From: Bidens hawaiensis
Taxonomy: Eukaryota; Streptophyta; Magnoliopsida; Asterales; Asteraceae
Assembly: GCA_021521415.1 (NCBI GenBank)
Contig: JAIQDT010001942.1
Coordinates: forward strand, 363,369 to 427,368
DNA length: 64,000 bases
Direction: 5' to 3'
Position numbers and translations under genes: made by a program
Shown: one piece after another, positions 59,028 to 64,000 of the stretch
How the letters are laid out: each line of letters opens with the position of its first letter
Position numbering within the stretch: the stretch's first letter is position 1
Notes under the pieces: generated by a model
The model's input: only the letters and a program-made list of their open reading frames with translations
What the model was told of the DNA's origin: nothing
Databases searched by the model: none

Positions 59028-60319
59028 ACAACACAAGTAAACTGGTACAGCTAATGCGGTTATCTTGTGTATCTAAAGTAAGGTATAATTTACCACTCAA
59101 CCGTCATGAGGATATCCTTTCAAATACATGGAAGAATAAAAAAACGCCATCCCTCATAAAGGTTGATTGATATCCATAAGGGTATTTGTGTTGGGAGGTG
59201 TCAATTGGATTATGTGAAATATGCATTCTGCGACACGTAAACGCCACTATACTTAATAATTAAAAAAATACACAGCCCTCCCGCATGCTAACCCCTTTTA
59301 GCCATGTAATTGAAATATGAAATTGGCCTATGTAACGGTGTTTGATGCCCCCTTTAGCCACGTAGGACCTTGACGCCCTCCTTTAACACTCCCATAACAC
59401 GTCTGAAGGATAGATCAAGGTTAACGTCTCAAGGTATTCTTAAACTACATGGGCTAGTTAAAGTGTCACGTCACTGTTACGTAGGCAATAGGATTTAACT
59501 AACCTACTCACAAGCTCGATGTGGTATAGCTAGATATTAAATAAAATGTTGGCTGAAATGGGGTGGACCCACCTTTTTGAGCCCTACTAAGTGTTACGGT
59601 GATAGCGAGAGGAGGGCAATAGGTTTGACGCAGCATGTTAATGGGGAGGTTTTGTGGTTTGGTTGTCGATTAACGGGTGAGGTGAATTTTGATGCCTCTA
59701 CACCCCCCGATCTTAATATAACCAAAAGAATAAATTATCATAGGGAAACTATGTGGCAAACTAATAGTTCTCTTTTCACTTCAAATCTAAGGACAAAAGC
59801 TAACACTAATGATACGTCCCAAACACTCAAGGCTTACAATTTATGTTATTTTACCAGCCAACATTTTACAGGACAGTAATTAATTTAGGATGGGAGCAAA
59901 TACTATGATTAATATGTCGGTAATTAATATTCTTTCAGGTTATGTGTTTTCATGGTGGGAGACACACACAATAAAATAATTACTCTAACCAAAACCACTA
60001 GAGGAGGCATCCTTTTTAAAATCATAATCATATTATTATGTTCTCATTCAAGGATCATTTAGTCGGTAAAACAACATTAAGTCCCCATAATAACCATTTA
60101 TTCAATTGGTAATCAAGTTTAATGTTATTAAACTAAGCATTTAAATTTGAGTTGACGTAAACATAATGATTCAGTTAAAGGGTAAAACTGAAAAAGAATT
60201 TCATTTCAATTTTTATCAGATTTAATGGATAGTTCAGAAGTATGAGTAAATGGGTGTATGAGTTTTCATTAAAAAACAGAATATAATGTTTAAATTATTT
60301 TCTACCTACTCTTTCTTTA

Positions 60320-60324
<5 letters not shown>
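59028..60324. other. Intergenic stretch
   Basis: A 100-aa frame at 59577-59879 has no recognisable domain and sits in sequence of slightly higher GC. It could be a decayed gene piece, but I cannot name it. A (TA)n tract starts at about 60322. Confidence 0.35.
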
Positions 60325-60364
<40 letters not shown>

Positions 60365-60365
<1 letters not shown>

Positions 60366-60689
60366 GAGAGATATTTTGAAAACCATGTTGAGTTGTAAGA
60401 ACTTAAGAACTTTATTCTAGGTCACACATTTAATTAAATGGATTGGAATATGTGATTGAGATTAAATCTGACAAAAAAGTCAAAGTATGAGAGAGAATAA
60501 AGATGTAAGTTGTTACACTAACTTTTACGTCCGTTACACATGTATAAAAAGTCGACTCGGTGCGTACAAAATTCTGTAATTTTTTTACGTGTATGTAACC
60601 TCCATATATTACGCATGTGTAGAAAAGATTCAGAAAAAAAATCTTTCGAGTTCTTAAAACTCAAAGGGGTTCTTATTTGAAATCTTCCC
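60365..60689 (-). mobile_element. (TA)n-embedded MITE, family A copy 3 (inverted)
   Basis: It starts GGAGAGATATTTTGAAAACC and ends TTCTTATTTGAAATCTTCCC, the reverse orientation of the copies at 11231 and 15767. A long (TA)n tract precedes it and a short TATATA follows. Length is 325 bp. Confidence 0.75.
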
Positions 60690-60696
60690 TATATAA

Positions 60697-60903
60697 GGGT
60701 TCAAATAAAAATAAAAAGTTTTCTAGAAAGGGTAAGAACCAATAGATTTTTGACATGTGTCGGTTATAATAGTGGAAGGATAATTCTATGAAATTATGTC
60801 GGTTTTTGGTAATTTTAAATCTCAACCATTGATTAACATGATCCAATGACTATGATTTATTCCTAGCATTCCTAGGAAACTACTTGTTTTTAGTATAACC
60901 CTC

Positions 60904-60906
<3 letters not shown>
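60697..60906. mobile_element. (TA)n-embedded MITE, family E
   Basis: A 210-bp block, GGGTTCAAATAAAAATAAAA to TTTTTAGTATAACCCTCCCC, has imperfect inverted ends. The left (TA) run is only TATATAA, shared with family A copy 3. The right run is a long (TA)n (60907-60961). No coding capacity. Confidence 0.6.
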
Positions 60907-60961
<55 letters not shown>

Positions 60962-60963
<2 letters not shown>

Positions 60964-61271
60964 AAAGTATATAATGAAAAACCATTTGAGTTGCGAAAAC
61001 CCTATGTAACATTATTTTTTACATGTAATATATGTGTTACATTTAATACAAAACATCAAAAAATAAAAAATAAAAATATTTTGCTATTTTTTTACATTTT
61101 TTACTAATTTTAATATATGTTTTCAGGTGAGAGAAAGTGTAAATTTAATTTTACATTTTTTATTAATTTTAATTGTGGACACAAGATTTAATCTTTAATT
61201 AAAAATATGTGGTTGAGAATGGGTTTCTAAAATTTCCACAACTCAACTGGGTTTTTATTCTAACCTAACCC
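60962..61271 (-). mobile_element. (TA)n-embedded MITE, family B copy 2 (inverted)
   Basis: It starts GGAAAGTATATAATGAAAAA and ends GGGTTTTTATTCTAACC, CTAACCC. Read in reverse it matches the copy at 25526-25837 (for example GGTTGAGAATGGGTTTCTA). The long (TA)n lies on its left and a TATATTTATAATATATATA run on its right. Confidence 0.72.
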
Positions 61272-61275
61272 TATA

Positions 61276-62646
61276 TTTATAATATATATATACGAACCCT
61301 TTAAAAGCTCTCTGGTTGCTCCTTAAATTCTCTCAAGCCACCAGATTGTTTTACTTATAAATTGAGGCTTCTCATGCATTTGACCTGAATATACGGGTAT
61401 GGGTATCACCAAACCCAGATATCTCTTAAACGGATTATAACATCTCATTAAATTAAAAATTAGTCTTACCAAATATTTGATATGAAAATCCTATAAAATA
61501 GGGATATACTAAAAATTAATATTCGATTTAAAAAAATATATATTTTATAATTAAAAAACAATTTTATAGTAAAAAAATATCTATAATATATATAAATAAA
61601 GCCTTTAAAAGCTCTCTGGTTGCTTCTTAAATTCTCTCAAGCCACCAGATTGTTTTATTTATAAATTGAGGCTTCTCATGCATTTGACCCGAATTTACGG
61701 GTATGGGTCTCACCAAACCCAGATAGCTCTTAAACGGATTATACAATCTCATTAAATTAAAAATTAATCTTACCAAATATATGATATGAAAATCATATAA
61801 AATAGGGATATACTAAAAATTAATATTCGATTTAAAAAAATATATATTTTATAATTAAGAAACAATTTTAGAGTAACAAAAATAAGCGGGTCACACGTCA
61901 CCAAATTCAAATAGTTTTTAAACGGGTTACAACATATCATTTATTTGTGAAACTCTTTCATCATCAAACCCTAAGTATATTATTAACTTTCTTACAATAA
62001 AAAAAATAAAAATCCAAAACATAAATATTAAAAAACGAAAAATGTAAAACAACCTCCATAATACGGGGCGGATCATGGGTCTCACCAAACCCAGATAGCT
62101 CTTAAACGGATTATAACATCTCATTAAATTAAAAATTAATCTTACCAAATATTTGATATGAAAATCCTATAAAGTAGAGATATACTAAAAATCAATATCC
62201 GATTTAATATATTTTATAATTAAGAAACAATTTTATAGTAAAAAAATAAGCGGGTCATAGGTCACCAAATCCAGATAGTTTTTAAACGGGTATAACATAT
62301 CATTTATTTGTGAAACTCTTTCATCATCAAACCCTAAGTATATTATTAACTTTCTTACAATAAAGAAAATTAAAATCCAAAACATAAATATTAAAAATCA
62401 AAAAATGTAAAACAACCCTCATAATACGGGGCGGATCATGGGTCTCACCAAACCCAGATATCTTTTAAACGGGTTATAAAATCTCATTTATTTATGAAGC
62501 TGTTTCATCATCAAACCCTAAGTGTATAATTAACTCCCTTACAATAAATAAATTAAAATTAAAATTAAAATTAAAATTAAAAAAATATATAAATATTATA
62601 AACGAAAAATGAAAACAACCCCCGTAATACGGGGGATAAAATCTAG
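61276..62646 (+). mobile_element. Tandem Helitron copies with repeated 3' regions
   Basis: The right end is a clean Helitron terminus: CCCCCGTAATACGGGGG hairpin, ATAAAATCTAG, host T. The sequence CCTTTAAAAGCTCTCTGG appears at 61298 and again at 61602, a 304-bp step. The second copy begins with TCTATAATATATA at 61580. Inside it, blocks starting CTCACCAAACCCAGATA recur at 61709, 62081 and 62444 (steps of 372 and 363 bp), each preceded from the second on by a degraded TAATACGGGGCGG hairpin. No coding sequence. Confidence 0.7.
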
Positions 62647-63245
62647 TGTGTGTGTGTGTGCGTGTAGAGGATGGTTCAGGAGATTGTCATTTTAGTGTGA
62701 GAAATGCGAGAAATGAATTATAACCCTTGATTAAGATTGATCTATGGACTACAATTATTATGATATTATTGTAATTGTTGAGTCGTTATTTTTAATGTTT
62801 TATAGAAAAAAGAGCAATGTTGGCATTTTAAAACGTAGGGAGGTTACTGATAATCCCCCAACTTTAAGCTTTTATCATTCATGATCCCCAAAATAAGCTT
62901 ACATGCCAAAAGTCATTAAATTAGGAAAGATATTTCTATAACTTCAAACCTTTGAAGATAATTATTAATAAGCATTTAAAAATGAAAGTTATATGGTGAA
63001 AATAATTTTGCTACATTAAGATATGCATTATGAATTTCAAAACCATATAGTTACCGAAAGGCTATATCTAACTAGTTAATATTTTTTTTACGTGGGTTTC
63101 CTACACATACTACAAATTAGGGAAATTTTAGCCTGAATTGTCTGTTTAGGATATTTATTATTTGTATAAATAGTTTATCTATTTATTTTATTAATGTGTA
63201 AGATATTTATTTCTACACTAAACCTAGTAACCCTAAAATTAACTC
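62647..63245. other. Intergenic stretch
   Basis: A (GT)n run lies at 62646-62662. The words AGGATGGTTCAGGAG and GAAATGCGAGAAATGAAT at 62668-62720 resemble the start of family D at 25860, so a decayed relative may begin here. No gene. Confidence 0.35.
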
Positions 63246-64000
63246 GATGCAGGATGAAGATAATGAGGAAGAAGAATATCCAAGGATTAGCAATTATTAT
63301 TTTTCTGTTGATGTGTCTGGACTAATATTTGCTATGCAGGATCTTGGAGGCAAGGCTCGATGGCCAAGGAAAAATGATAAAACCCCATCCTGAAAGGATC
63401 GATCCAAATAATGTGCTTATCACGAAGACTTTGGCCTCACAACTGAAAATGCATTGCTCGGAAGAAGGAAATAAGTCATCTCTTGAGCAAAGGATAATTA
63501 AAGGATCTCTTCGGAAGGAAAGGGAACAAAATACAAGAAGATAGCAAGCCCATCAAAAGGGTACCATCTCCTCCCATAGATGCAAGAATAGTTAACCTTA
63601 TATCAGGTGGATCCGACGTATATGGTACCTCCTATTTTGAGGCCAAAAGACATGCTAAAGAGTCCAAACCCGAGAAAGAGACCGGACCCACTAGAACAAC
63701 AACTTTAAGTGATGAAAAAGTCATAACCTTTAGGGAAGAAGATAAAGAAAATATTTTAGATCTTCATCATGATGGTCTTGTTATCGCCTTTTACATGGCT
63801 AACCATTATGTTCGAAGGATCCTGGTCTACTGGGGACGTTTAGTCAATATAATCCAGCTTGAAACTTTGAAAATAATGAACATCCCAAAAAAAGAAATTC
63901 TAAAGAAGTCCTTGGTATTGGTAGGATTCAGTGGAGAGGTCAAGAACACAGTTGGAGAGATCAAGTAACCTAGTTATATAGAAGGGGTGAATTCAATCCA
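63246..64000 (+). pseudogene. Tat-lineage Ty3 retrotransposon, gag end and protease, broken and cut by the window edge
   Basis: The gag part reads YYFSVDVSGLI, then MQDLGGKARWPRKNDKT, then KDRSK, then CAYHEDFGLTTEN, with two stops and a frameshift near 63470. The zinc-knuckle-like end of gag (CAYHEDFG..TEN) has lost its second Cys. The next frame gives KPIKRVPSPPIDARIVNLISGGS, here read in pieces: SPPIDARIVNLISGGSD, then AKRHAKESKPEK, then DLHHDGLVIAFYMANHYVRRILV and LVNIIQLETLK. In Tat-type elements the motif between the last two should be DGGSS, the aspartic protease active site. Here it reads YWGRL, so the protease is dead. A stop at 63966 follows before the edge. Confidence 0.82.

Noticed and set aside
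59577..59879. 100-aa frame as a gene
   Set aside because: No recognisable domain, promoter or splice pattern. It is left as an unexplained frame.

Overview
The window is nuclear DNA of a flowering plant, very AT-rich and dominated by transposable elements. Split genes with GT-AG introns, a plant R2R3-MYB, a plant cytokinin-synthesis gene, chromovirus and Tat-lineage Ty3 retrotransposons, FAR1/MULE remnants and RPA-carrying Helitrons all fit a eudicot. A composite (Asteraceae) source is my guess from the style of the repeats and is not proven by the sequence.

Only two genes look intact. A three-exon R2R3-MYB transcription factor of the subgroup-20 type lies on the minus strand at 23180-24224 (284 aa). 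A single-exon adenylate isopentenyltransferase, the first step of cytokinin synthesis, lies on the minus strand at 55980-56861 (293 aa). Each has a TATA box about 95 bp upstream of its ATG. They are 32 kb apart and nothing in the sequence links them functionally.

The rest is layered mobile DNA. Region by region: a minus-strand LTR running in from the left edge (1-2012); a decayed two-exon FAR1/MULE gene (about 2300-3627); a 2.6 kb solo LTR (5155-7753); a fold-back MULE (7849-8380); a 1.8 kb solo LTR (8783-10603); a series of elements embedded in (TA)n tracts (11-14.6 kb, 15.8 kb, 25.5-27.2 kb, 60.3-61.3 kb); a SINE with a 17-bp target duplication (15196-15476); four hAT-type elements with 8-bp duplications (15.5, 17.1, 42.2 and 58.1 kb); a Tourist-like MITE (28.9 kb); a Tat-type LTR region (about 29.2-29.8 kb); a broken chromovirus whose integrase is split by a solo LTR of a related family (32.7-38.3 kb); a 3.2 kb Helitron carrying RPA1-like and Helitron-replicase remnants (38643-41836); a PIF/Harbinger element with a transposase tail (44179-45274); more Helitron ends (46.3, 46.8, 50.5 and 62.6 kb); a long fold-back (49.8-50.3 kb); a long-TIR MULE (53386-54483); and a Tat-lineage gag-protease remnant running off the right edge (63246-64000).

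The most unusual signals are two. First, at least five families of elements with GG...CC ends sit between (TA)n tracts and are stacked head to tail. Second, three related LTRs carry arrays of a GC-rich palindrome (TCGCGTAGCGCGA type) and G-boxes just upstream of the TATA box. Target duplications were read by eye. Family names rest on motif recognition without any database search.
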